A stretch of DNA of 64,000 nucleotides, from positions 124,001 to 188,000 of the forward strand of contig NZ_NEFY01000003.1 in assembly GCF_002258215.1 (NCBI RefSeq). Reading direction: 5' to 3'. Of the stretch, positions 26,635-34,545 are shown in pieces; positions within the stretch are counted from its first letter, which is position 1, and each line of letters opens with the position of its first letter. The DNA comes from Marinobacter vinifirmus (lineage in GTDB: Bacteria > Pseudomonadota > Gammaproteobacteria > Pseudomonadales > Oleiphilaceae). The notes beneath the pieces were generated by a model. It did not search any database. It saw only the letters and a list, made by a program, of their open reading frames with translations, and was not told where the DNA came from. The translations under genes and the position numbers were made by a program.

Positions 26635-27528
26635 TTACTGAAGAGTCCGCCGATTCCCACTCTTATACTGCGGCGCAATGTACTGCTGAATCTGCGCCTT
26701 GAACCGCCCGATCAGCTCGCTATTGTCCTTATCCCAGGGATGGAAATCCGGCTTGAAATACTCCGCCCAGGCCGGAATCAGGCTAGAGAAAGCGCCATCC
26801 TTACCCCACATGCGCCACATCCCCTTCGCCGCACCCTTCACCGAAAAGTGCTTGCGATCCTTCATCACCATCCGCCCGGTGAACCAGGTCGCCACCACGC
26901 CCAGTGCAGCCGTCGCGAACAACTGGTAGAAAGCCCGCTCGGCATAGGTGCCGCCCACCTGCTGGAACACATCATAGGCCACCGCCTTGTGTTCGGTTTC
27001 CTCAATGGCATGCCACACCCACAACGGGCGCATGGTTTCGTGCATATCCTCACGCACATCGTCCCGCTCCAGCAGCATATCCGCCATCATCGCCGTGATA
27101 TGCTCCAGGGCACAGGTCACCGCCAGCTGGTGCCGCTTGGGCAGCTTGCGGGCCAGGTCCAGAATCACCTTCAGATCCTTCTCCATCTCCTCCACCGGCA
27201 TGCCCTGATCGCGAACATGCTGGTTCATGGTGATGTGCTCCAGGGAATGCATGGCCTCCTGGCCAATAAAACCCCGAACCTCGGCTTTCAGCTTCGGATC
27301 GTTGATCTGGTCGCGGAACGCCCGCACAGAATCCACAAAGAACTGCTCGCCTTCCGGAAACAGCACAGACAGCGCATTCATGGTGTGGCTGATCAGATAG
27401 TTATTGTCCAGCCAGTAGCGGGGCACCTTCTCATCGAACTCGAAGCCCATGCGCTGGGGCTTGATGGCGACGTTGTCCGGGGTATGTGAGGCCTTGGCCT
27501 GGCCGTTGGCGTGTGCGGTGGTCAGCAT
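26635..27528 (-). CDS. Metal-dependent hydrolase family protein (PF10118-like)
   Basis: 297 residues from ATG 27528, chosen for AGGAG eight bases upstream. Helical protein with potential di-metal ligands in conserved helices: FIGQEAMHSLEHI, ALEHITAMMADMLL, and WVWHAIEETEHKAVAYDVF, a ferritin-like ExxH pattern. C-terminal helix FYQLFATAALGVVATWF may touch the membrane. Function of the family is not established. Divergent from an AraC-type regulator gene, which may control it. Confidence 0.75.
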   Translation of the reverse strand: MLTTAHANGQAKASHTPDNVAIKPQRMGFEFDEKVPRYWLDNNYLISHTMNALSVLFPEGEQFFVDSVRAFRDQINDPKLKAEVRGFIGQEAMHSLEHITMNQHVRDQGMPVEEMEKDLKVILDLARKLPKRHQLAVTCALEHITAMMADMLLERDDVREDMHETMRPLWVWHAIEETEHKAVAYDVFQQVGGTYAERAFYQLFATAALGVVATWFTGRMVMKDRKHFSVKGAAKGMWRMWGKDGAFSSLIPAWAEYFKPDFHPWDKDNSELIGRFKAQIQQYIAPQYKSGNRRTLQ

Positions 27529-27756
27529 GTTGTTACTCCTGTGCGTTTGAACGCTTTGGCTGATGTCATGGCTCCAGTGTGGGCCAGTCAACCAACAAGC
27601 TGAATGCGCAAACGGGCCGGCCATCGTTCACAATGGGCCACCGGAGCCCCGCATTGACCGGTATGACGGCAAACATGCGGCCCGCAGCCCCACTGTTGCT
27701 TTGATGGGGTTCTGGTACAGTCAGTAACCAGACATTTATCAATTCAGGAACAGACT

Positions 27757-28863
27757 ATGGCAGCAACGGGAGCGGACACCGAGAAGCAGATGTTAGGGCT
27801 GTTTCTGGTGCCGGGCGTTTACCTGCGGGTACTGGCAGAAACCGTACGCAAGCTGGGCCATAACGACCGCTCCCTGTATCAGGGGCTGGCCTTCACCGCT
27901 GAAGACCTGAAAGCCAACGACAGCCGCGTGTTTGTCACCGACGCCATCCTCATGGCCCAGCGGGCACTGGAACTGGCCGGAAAGGATGGCCTGAGCTTCC
28001 AGCTGGCGCGGGAGCTGCGGGTAACCATTCACGGTACCCTCGGCTTTGCCGCCCTCACCAGCCCCACCTTTGAAGGCGCCCTGGATTCCGTCCGTCGCTA
28101 CCTGCAACTGCGGGCGCCGTTCCTGAGCATGAAACAGTCCGTTGCTGGCGATCAGGTACTGGTGCAGCTGTGCACCGAATTCGATGTGCCCGGGTTGTAC
28201 AACTTCCTGGCCGAAACTGTCAGCGCCACCCTGATTCTGCTGACCGAGCAGCTACTGGACCGCAGCGACGCCGAGGCCAAAGGCTTTGCCCTGTCCGACG
28301 GCAAACTGCCCGGCGTCTCGGTACGCCTGAGCGCCCCGGAACCCGGCTATTACCCAGCGTTTGCCAGCCAGCTGCCGGTGCGGTTCGACTACGGCCAGCC
28401 GGAAGAAATGCTGATCTTCCCGCGCCAGATGCTGGATGTAAGAATGCGCCTGGCCGACGCCGAAGCCTCCCAAATGGCCCGGGACCAATGCGAGTTCGAG
28501 CTGCAAAAGGCCCTGAAAGAACAAGGCGACATCGTACTGGCCATCCGCAACATGCTTAGAATGACCCCGGGGCCGCTACCGTCCCTGGAAGCCATGGCCG
28601 AGCGATTCCACGTCTCATCCCGAACCCTCAAGCGCCGGCTGGCGGACCGGGATACCAGTTACCGGGAAATCGTAGAAGCCGTCCTGAAAGACCGGGCCAT
28701 CCAGCTGTTACGCTATACCACCCAGTCCGTCAGCGAGATCGCCTATGAACTGGGCTACGCCGACCTGTCCAACTTCAGCCGGGCGTTTCGCAAGTGGACC
28801 GGCAAGTCTGCATCTGAATTTCGGGAAGGTGGGGTGGATCCGGCGCCTGATGTTGGGCCTTGA
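27757..28863 (+). CDS. AraC family transcriptional regulator (OruR/ArgR-like)
   Basis: 368 residues. N-terminal part (about 25-210) is the arabinose-binding-like domain of this subgroup. The C-terminal AraC DNA-binding domain (about 265-360) has two helix-turn-helix units: MAERFHVSSRTLKRRL and SVSEIAYELGYADLSNFSRAFRKWTG. Effector unknown. Divergent from the PF10118-like gene with a 228-bp gap that would hold both promoters; no clear palindrome was seen there. Confidence 0.9.
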   Translation: MAATGADTEKQMLGLFLVPGVYLRVLAETVRKLGHNDRSLYQGLAFTAEDLKANDSRVFVTDAILMAQRALELAGKDGLSFQLARELRVTIHGTLGFAALTSPTFEGALDSVRRYLQLRAPFLSMKQSVAGDQVLVQLCTEFDVPGLYNFLAETVSATLILLTEQLLDRSDAEAKGFALSDGKLPGVSVRLSAPEPGYYPAFASQLPVRFDYGQPEEMLIFPRQMLDVRMRLADAEASQMARDQCEFELQKALKEQGDIVLAIRNMLRMTPGPLPSLEAMAERFHVSSRTLKRRLADRDTSYREIVEAVLKDRAIQLLRYTTQSVSEIAYELGYADLSNFSRAFRKWTGKSASEFREGGVDPAPDVGP

Positions 28864-28904
28864 TAGTTGGTTTGTTGCGCCTCTGGGTTGGGAGCTTGGT
28901 CGCA

Positions 28905-28986
28905 GGGTGGCGCCAGAGTTTTTTCTCTGAAAAACAACTCGCTGCGCTCAGACATCTTTTTCAGAGAAAAAACTCTGGCACCACCC
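28905..28986. repeat. Palindromic element, copy B (reverse orientation)
   Basis: 26-bp arms 28905-28930 and 28961-28986, one T.G-type mismatch only. The core between them reads, on the minus strand, TGTCTGAGCGCAGCGAGTTG, one base different from copies A and C. Lies 42 bp after the AraC gene. Confidence 0.85.
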
Positions 28987-29119
28987 CACGCCCTGCTGGC
29001 CTTTTAGATGGCGTACCCGTTAATACAGGGGACAGGACTGTTTCTGAACATTATTTTCATTGTTCTTTGCCGTTTTTGGCAGTTGTCTTCCCCGCCTATG
29101 CCCCGATATTGTGACGGAC

Positions 29120-29208
29120 GGGGAGGTTGGATTATTTTTCCCGCCAGAAAAAATATGTCTGAGCGAAGCGAGTTGTTTTTTCCAAGGGAAAAATAATCCA
29201 ACCTCCCC
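29120..29208. repeat. Palindromic element, copy C
   Basis: Perfect 23-bp arms 29120-29142 and 29186-29208; core TGTCTGAGCGAAGCGAGTTG identical to copy A. The arm sequence (GGGGAGGTTGGATTATTTTT) is unrelated to those of copies A, B and D apart from short G and T tracts. Copies B and C fill most of the 411-bp gap 28864-29274; in the rest of that gap I see no gene. Confidence 0.85.
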
Positions 29209-29274
29209 AGTCCCGCCCCCAAAACCAACAGGCTAGGGCCCAAGCCGAACCCAAACTCAAAAAAAGGAACCAGG

Positions 29275-29682
29275 ATGAACGGACAACCAGACACCCACAG
29301 CAAAGTCATAGGCTACCTGCTCTGGATCTTCGGATTCCTGGGCTCGCACCGGTTTTATTATGGTAAACCGATCACCGGCACCATCTGGTTCTTCACGTTA
29401 GGGCTGTTCTTCATCGGCTGGATAATCGACCTGTTTCTGATCCCGAGTATGGACCGACAGGCCGACCGGCGTTTTCAGGAAGGCGAGGTCAGCTACAATA
29501 TCAGCTGGATTCTGCTCACCTTCCTGGGGGTGTTCGGCATCCATCGCATGTACATGGGCAAGTGGATTACCGGGCTGATCTACCTGCTGACTGGCGGCTT
29601 GTTCTTCATCGGCGTGCTGTACGACTTCTGGACCCTGAATAACCAGGTTTCCGAACGTAACCACGAAGTCCGTTTCGGCTGA
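29275..29682 (+). CDS. TM2 domain membrane protein
   Basis: 135 residues made of two TM2-like units. Each has a helix-turn-helix hairpin with the motif G-x-H-R-x-Y-x-G: GFLGSHRFYYGKPITG and GVFGIHRMYMGKWITG. Function unknown; small inner-membrane protein. AAAAAGGAACCAGG precedes the ATG. Convergent with the wax ester synthase gene, their stop codons touching at 29682/29683. Confidence 0.85.
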   Translation: MNGQPDTHSKVIGYLLWIFGFLGSHRFYYGKPITGTIWFFTLGLFFIGWIIDLFLIPSMDRQADRRFQEGEVSYNISWILLTFLGVFGIHRMYMGKWITGLIYLLTGGLFFIGVLYDFWTLNNQVSERNHEVRFG

Positions 29683-31050
29683 TTACAGGCTGGCGGCGGT
29701 TTCCAGTTCGGCCAGGCCTTCTTCCAGGTGGTCGAGCATTCGTTGCATGCTGGGCAATGTCCGGCGGCAGCCGATGAGGCCGAATTCTACCTGGCCGTTG
29801 TAGCTGGTCAGGGTCATGTTCAGGGCCAGGCGGTCCATGGCGATGGAGACCGGGTACATGCCTTCGAGCCTGGCTCCGTTCCAGTAGCGGGGCTCGGAGG
29901 GGCCCGGTACGTTGGAGATCACCACGTTGAAGGTCTGCCAGTTTGGCGCCATGCCGGTGAGCAGGTGGAAGGCCGCCGGGGCCAGGGTCAGGGCGGTGTA
30001 GTTGACGATTTCCTCTGAGGACATGTTCCGGTAGCGGTCCTTGGCTTCCTCCATGCTCTGGTGGATTTTCATCAGGCGCTGGCCGGCATTGTTTTCATCG
30101 GTGTGCAGGTTGGCCAGGATCACACCGACCTGGTTGCCTTCGGAGCTGTCGTCCCGGCGCAGGGAGACGGGTACGAAGGCGATCAGCGGTTTCGCCGGCA
30201 GGGCATCCTGGTTCATCAAGTAGGTGCGCAGGGCTGAGGCACACATGGCGGTGACCACGTCGTTCACGGTGGTGCCGTAGGCTTCACACACCGCCTTGAT
30301 GCGTTTCAGGCAGTAAGACTGGGCGGCGAAGCGGCGGGAACCGGTAATTTTCTGGTTCAGAACGCTGCGCGGGGCGTGGAAGATGGAGTGGTAGGCCGGG
30401 TCTTTGCGGGCCTGGTTGATGGTTTTCAGCAGCTCCTTCGCTACCGTGGGAATGGTGCCCAGCTGTTTGCCGGAGCTGCCCAGCAGGTGGGCAACGCTGC
30501 GCCAGAGTGACAGGCTGCCATCATCGCCACCGGAACGCGCCCTTGGTGTCATATCCCAGATCGGCGGCATGCCAGTTTCGTGCGGGTTTTCGCTCAGCAT
30601 CCGGGTGGCCAGGCGCATCGCGGAAACCCCGTCGATCAGCGAGTGATGCACCTTGGTGTACAGGGCAAACTGCCGGTCTTTCAGCCCTTCAATCAGGTGC
30701 ACTTCCCACATCGGTCGCTCCCGGTCCATCAGGTGCGAGTGCTCGGCCGACACAAACGACAGCAGCTCCCGGATACGTCCCGGCGTTGGCAGGGCTTCAA
30801 AGCGGAAGTGGTGCTCCAGGTCCAGCTGATCGTCTTCCACCCACACCGGCTGGCCCAGCCGGTAGCTCAGCCGGCGGTTGAACGGCGCGGTTACCTGATG
30901 CTGCTGCCGCAACTGCTCCGCCAGCCGGGCAACGTAATCGTCCGGGGCGTTTTCGGGAAAGGAAAACAGCTGAAGCCCGCCCACGTGCATGGGTTGTTGG
31001 CGCTTTTCCAGCCAGAGGAACAATTGGTCGGTGGGGCTGAGAGGTGTCAC
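29683..31050 (-). CDS. Wax ester synthase / diacylglycerol acyltransferase
   Basis: 455 residues from a GTG start at 31050. Condenses fatty alcohols or diacylglycerol with acyl-CoA to make storage lipid. The catalytic HHxxxDG motif is seen as KVHHSLIDGVSAMRL near residue 135. PLSPTDQLFLWLEKRQQPMH at the start and NVVISNVPGPSEP near residue 360 are conserved. The sequence is very like the Marinobacter WS enzymes as I remember them. Single gene, convergent with the TM2 gene. Confidence 0.94.
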   Translation of the reverse strand: MTPLSPTDQLFLWLEKRQQPMHVGGLQLFSFPENAPDDYVARLAEQLRQQHQVTAPFNRRLSYRLGQPVWVEDDQLDLEHHFRFEALPTPGRIRELLSFVSAEHSHLMDRERPMWEVHLIEGLKDRQFALYTKVHHSLIDGVSAMRLATRMLSENPHETGMPPIWDMTPRARSGGDDGSLSLWRSVAHLLGSSGKQLGTIPTVAKELLKTINQARKDPAYHSIFHAPRSVLNQKITGSRRFAAQSYCLKRIKAVCEAYGTTVNDVVTAMCASALRTYLMNQDALPAKPLIAFVPVSLRRDDSSEGNQVGVILANLHTDENNAGQRLMKIHQSMEEAKDRYRNMSSEEIVNYTALTLAPAAFHLLTGMAPNWQTFNVVISNVPGPSEPRYWNGARLEGMYPVSIAMDRLALNMTLTSYNGQVEFGLIGCRRTLPSMQRMLDHLEEGLAELETAASL

Positions 31051-31156
31051 GGTGCATCTCGTGTTGTTGAGGATAGAGATGATACTACCGCAACTTGCCC
31101 GACACCGGATTGACCCAAACAAACCCGGCTGACGCCCGTTCAGCGACCCCAGGGGC

Positions 31157-31525
31157 TCAGGCCGCCACCGACGCCGCCTGAGCCACCGGCACCTCCAGCC
31201 GTATCCGGTTGCCATCCAACAGCACCGGATAGGTTTTCACCTGCACACCCGCATCCTCCAGACACCGCCCGGTACGCAAACTGAAATGCTGCTTGTACAA
31301 CGGCGAAGCCACCACCGGCTCCCCGTTCAAATCCCCCGTAATCCCCCGGGCCAGCACGTTCGAACCACTGAACGGATCGGTATGGCTGATGGCAAACAAC
31401 GCCGGCAACCGATGCGGCAGATAAAACACCGCCACCGGCCCGTCCTCCGTCCAGACGGCAATGCCGGAATCCGCCACCAGATCATCCACCGTACAAACCG
31501 CTTCCCAACAAGTCCGAGCTTTCAT
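31157..31525 (-). CDS. nirD: Nitrite reductase (NADH) small subunit
   Basis: 122 residues with a Rieske-like fold lacking the Cys/His cluster ligands, as usual for NirD: CWEAVCTVDDLVADSG, ALFAISHTDPFSGSNVLARG, SPLYKQHFSLRTGRCL. Works with NirB to reduce nitrite to ammonium in the cytoplasm. Separated from nirB by 167 bp that hold palindromic element D, an unusually long gap for nirBD. Confidence 0.93.
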   Translation of the reverse strand: MKARTCWEAVCTVDDLVADSGIAVWTEDGPVAVFYLPHRLPALFAISHTDPFSGSNVLARGITGDLNGEPVVASPLYKQHFSLRTGRCLEDAGVQVKTYPVLLDGNRIRLEVPVAQAASVAA

Positions 31526-31577
31526 AACGTTCTCCTGAATCCCAATGTCTTTAACTTGCCTATCCCACTTATGTCTG

Positions 31578-31676
31578 TGAGCGCGGGGGTCGGGGTAATT
31601 TTCTGGCAGGAAAAAAGATGTCTGAGCAAAGCGAGTTATTTTTTCCAGAAGAAAATTACCCCGGCCCCCGTGCTCA
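31578..31676. repeat. Palindromic element, copy D (between nirB and nirD)
   Basis: 27-bp arms 31578-31604 and 31650-31676 pair throughout except two wobble positions. Core TGTCTGAGCAAAGCGAGTTA differs from copy A at two positions. It begins 17 bp after the nirB stop and would be transcribed within a nirBD mRNA. Confidence 0.85.
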
Positions 31677-31692
31677 GCCCCAAGCCAGAAGG

Positions 31693-34206
31693 CTACGAAG
31701 AAGCCACCTCCAAGACAGGCCTACGCTGCCCCCGCTCAGAAGTCCAACGCTGCACCGGGTCCTTCTGCAACGGCGCATTCACAAACTCCCGGAACCGCTT
31801 GCGCTTCTCAGGATCCTCAACGGCGGTCTTCCACTCGCACTGATAGGTATCCACCAGATCCGCCATATGCTGCTCCAGCTCCTCACCAATACCCAGGCTG
31901 TCCTCCAACACCACCTGCTTCAGATACGCCAGACCACCCTCCAGGTTTTCCATCCACACCGACGTCCGCTGCAGCCGGTCCGCCGTGCGCACATAGAACA
32001 TCACCACCCGGTCGATGGTGCGGATCAGCTCTTCATCCGACAGATCGGTGGCAAACAGATCCGCATGGCGCGGCCGCATCCCGCCATTACCACACACGTA
32101 CAGATTCCAGCCCTTCTCCGTGGCAATCACCCCGAAATCCTTGCACTGGGCCTCCGCGCATTCCCGGGTACAGCCGGACACCGCCATCTTCACCTTGTGG
32201 GGCGCCCGCAGGCCCTTGTAGCGATTCTCCAGAGTGATCGCCATACCCACGCTGTCCTGCACGCCGTAACGGCACCAGGTGCTGCCCACACAGGACTTCA
32301 CCGTGCGCAGCGACTTACCGTAGGCGTGGCCGGTCTCGAACCCGGCGGCGATCAGCTTCTCCCAGATCTCCGGCAGCTCACTCAGGGTGGCGCCGAACAG
32401 ATCCACCCGCTGGCCGCCGGTAATCTTGGTGTACAGGTTGTATTCCTTGGCCACTTCGCCCAGCACAATCAGCTTGTCCGGCGTGATCTCGCCACCGGGA
32501 ATGCGTGGCACGATGGAATAGGTGCCGTTCTTCTGCATATTGGCCATGAAGGTATCGTTGGTGTCCTGCAGCGGCACGTGGTCGGTGGCCAGGATGTGTT
32601 CGTTCCAGCAGGTGGCGAGAATCGAACCCACGGTCGGCTTGCAGATGTCACAGCCCTGGCCTTTGCCGTATTGTTTGAGCAGGCCCCGGAAGGTGCGGAT
32701 GCCGTTCACTTTCACCAGGTGGAACAACTCCTGGCGGGTGTAGGGGAAGTGTTCGCAAAGGTCGGTGCACACCTCTACGCCACGCTTTTCCAGCTCGCTG
32801 TCCACCACCTTTTTGAGCAAAGCGGCACAGCCACCACAGCCGGTGCTGGCCCTGGTTTCGGCCTTCACTCCGCCCAGATCAGTGCAGCCGGCGTCAATGG
32901 CGCCACAGATATCTCCCTTGGTGACGTTGTGGCAGGAGCAGATGGACGCGGTATCCGGCAGGGCGTCGGCACCTAAGGCCGGGGCACCGCCTTCGCTCTC
33001 CGGCAGAATCAACGCTTCCGGGTTCGCCGGCAACTCAATGCCATTGAGGGCGTATTGCAGCAGGGTGTCGTAGGGGCCGTTGTCGCCCACCAGAATGGCG
33101 CCCAGCAGGGTCTTGCCGTCCTGGCTCACCACCATGCGCCGGTAGAGGCCGGCCTGCTCATCGTGAAAACGGATATTGCGTACACCCGGGGTCTGGCCGT
33201 GGGCATCGCCGATGGAACCCACATCCACCCCCAGCAGCTTGAGCTTGGTGCTCATATCGGCACCGGTAAAGGCCGCGCCGGTGTCTTTGTTCAAAGCGGC
33301 CGACAGGGTGCGCGCCATGGTGTAACCCGGAGCCACCAGTCCGAAGATGCGATTGTTCCAGAGTGCGCATTCACCGATGGCGTGGATATTCGGGTCGGAA
33401 GTGGTGCATTGATTGTTGACCACAATGCCACCGCGCTCGCCCACCTCCAGGCCACAGGCCCGGGCCAGGGTATCCTGGGGGCGGATGCCGGCGGAGAACA
33501 CAATCAGGTCGGTTTCCAGGTGGCTCTCATCCGAGAAATTCATCCGCAACCGGGCGCTGCTGCCCGGCACAATGGCGGTGGTGGCTTTCTTGGTGTGCAC
33601 CTGCACATCCAGGTCTTCGATTTTCTGACGCAACAGGGCGCCGCCCTGGTCGTCCAGCTGCACCGGCATCAGGCGCGGGGCGAATTCCACCACATGGGCC
33701 TGCAGGCCGAGGCTTTTCAGGGCATTGGCTGCTTCCAGCCCCAGCAGACCGCCGCCCACCACCACGCCGGTTTTTGCCGATTGGGCGCTGGCCTGAATGG
33801 CGTCCAGGTCGTCCAGGGTGCGGTACACGAAGCATCCGTCCCGGTCGTTGCCTTCAATCGGCGGTACAAACGGATAGGAGCCGGTGGCCAGTACCAGTTC
33901 GTCATAGGGATAGACGCCCTTGGCGGTGGTTATCACCCGGGCGTCCCGGTCGACGGCGGTAACCGGCTCGTTCAGGTGCAGATCAACGCCCTGCTCCGCA
34001 TACCAGTCTGCCGTGCCCATCGCGAGATCCGCATGGCTGGAGCCGCTGAAGTACTCCGACAGATGCACCCGGTCGTAGGCCAGTTGCTTCTCTTCCCCGA
34101 ACACCAGAATGTTAAAACTCCCGGCAGCCGGCGACTGGGTGAATTGCTCCAGGAAGTGATGGCCAACCATGCCGTTGCCGATCACGATCAGGGTTTGTTT
34201 GCTCAT
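31693..34206 (-). CDS. nirB: Nitrite reductase (NADH) large subunit
   Basis: 837 residues from ATG 34206 after GGAGAGGCAG. Order of domains: FAD/NADH oxidoreductase (VIGNGMVGHHFLEQF at the start, VVVGGGLLGLEAANAL), a BFD-like [2Fe-2S] domain with Cys residues in CSCHNVTKGDI and ASTGCGGCA, then the sulfite/nitrite reductase halves with the siroheme/[4Fe-4S] ligands CVGSTWCRYG and SGCTRECAEAQCKD. Assimilatory six-electron reduction of nitrite to ammonium. Preceded by a sigma-54 promoter and a leader terminator. Confidence 0.95.
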   Translation of the reverse strand: MSKQTLIVIGNGMVGHHFLEQFTQSPAAGSFNILVFGEEKQLAYDRVHLSEYFSGSSHADLAMGTADWYAEQGVDLHLNEPVTAVDRDARVITTAKGVYPYDELVLATGSYPFVPPIEGNDRDGCFVYRTLDDLDAIQASAQSAKTGVVVGGGLLGLEAANALKSLGLQAHVVEFAPRLMPVQLDDQGGALLRQKIEDLDVQVHTKKATTAIVPGSSARLRMNFSDESHLETDLIVFSAGIRPQDTLARACGLEVGERGGIVVNNQCTTSDPNIHAIGECALWNNRIFGLVAPGYTMARTLSAALNKDTGAAFTGADMSTKLKLLGVDVGSIGDAHGQTPGVRNIRFHDEQAGLYRRMVVSQDGKTLLGAILVGDNGPYDTLLQYALNGIELPANPEALILPESEGGAPALGADALPDTASICSCHNVTKGDICGAIDAGCTDLGGVKAETRASTGCGGCAALLKKVVDSELEKRGVEVCTDLCEHFPYTRQELFHLVKVNGIRTFRGLLKQYGKGQGCDICKPTVGSILATCWNEHILATDHVPLQDTNDTFMANMQKNGTYSIVPRIPGGEITPDKLIVLGEVAKEYNLYTKITGGQRVDLFGATLSELPEIWEKLIAAGFETGHAYGKSLRTVKSCVGSTWCRYGVQDSVGMAITLENRYKGLRAPHKVKMAVSGCTRECAEAQCKDFGVIATEKGWNLYVCGNGGMRPRHADLFATDLSDEELIRTIDRVVMFYVRTADRLQRTSVWMENLEGGLAYLKQVVLEDSLGIGEELEQHMADLVDTYQCEWKTAVEDPEKRKRFREFVNAPLQKDPVQRWTSERGQRRPVLEVASS

Positions 34207-34224
34207 GGGCTGCCTCTCCAAACG

Positions 34225-34271
34225 AAAAAAGCCGGAGCATCATGTCCTCCGAGGAGAACAGATGGTCCGGC
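34225..34271 (-). terminator. Leader terminator upstream of nirB
   Basis: Minus strand: GCCGGACCATCTG..., loop, ...CATGATGCTCCGGC followed by TTTTTT, ending 18 bp before the nirB start codon. A terminator before the first gene implies attenuation. The 5' arm GCCGGACCATC (34261-34271) is exactly duplicated upstream at 34295-34305, and can also be sequestered by a hairpin with a six-base loop ATTGGC (stem 34278-34282 with 34267-34271), a shape like that recognised by ANTAR proteins. Confidence 0.75.
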
Positions 34272-34300
34272 GCCAATGCCAACAACAATGATCTGATGGT

Positions 34301-34321
34301 CCGGCCTGATTCCTTGGCCGG
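34301..34321 (-). promoter_or_regulatory. First leader hairpin of nirB mRNA
   Basis: CCGGCC-AAGGAATCA-GGCCGG: six perfect pairs near the predicted 5' end of the mRNA. With the ATTGGC-loop hairpin it would make a two-hairpin leader of the ANTAR-target kind, although this loop is nine bases instead of six. Confidence 0.45.
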
Positions 34322-34346
34322 GACAGTCGTCCTTGGTTAGGCCAAA

Positions 34347-34361
34347 GCGATCTCCGTGCCA
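34347..34361 (-). promoter_or_regulatory. Sigma-54 promoter of nirB
   Basis: TGGCACGGAGATCGCT on the minus strand, with GG (34359-34360) and GC (34347-34348) ten bases apart, the -24/-12 signature. One mismatch to TGGCACGNNNNTTGCT. Confidence 0.7.
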
Positions 34362-34545
34362 ACTTTTCAAAGCGTTTAAATTCAGCGGGTTAGCGGTTCT
34401 GGCCGTTTGCCCCAGCTCGTAGCAGGCGAAAAGGTGCCCCGGGATGGGGCGACATGCCCGATGTTGAGGCTGGCGGTTCTGGCCTGTTAATTGCTGCACA
34501 CCGGTTAGACCGAACACGCTGTGTGCTGACACAAGGAGCTGCACC

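Noticed and set aside
26548..31660. Short frames starting MSERSELFF or MSEQSELFF at each core element
   Set aside because: They are the translation of the conserved palindrome core, have no ribosome site, and continue into non-homologous sequence.
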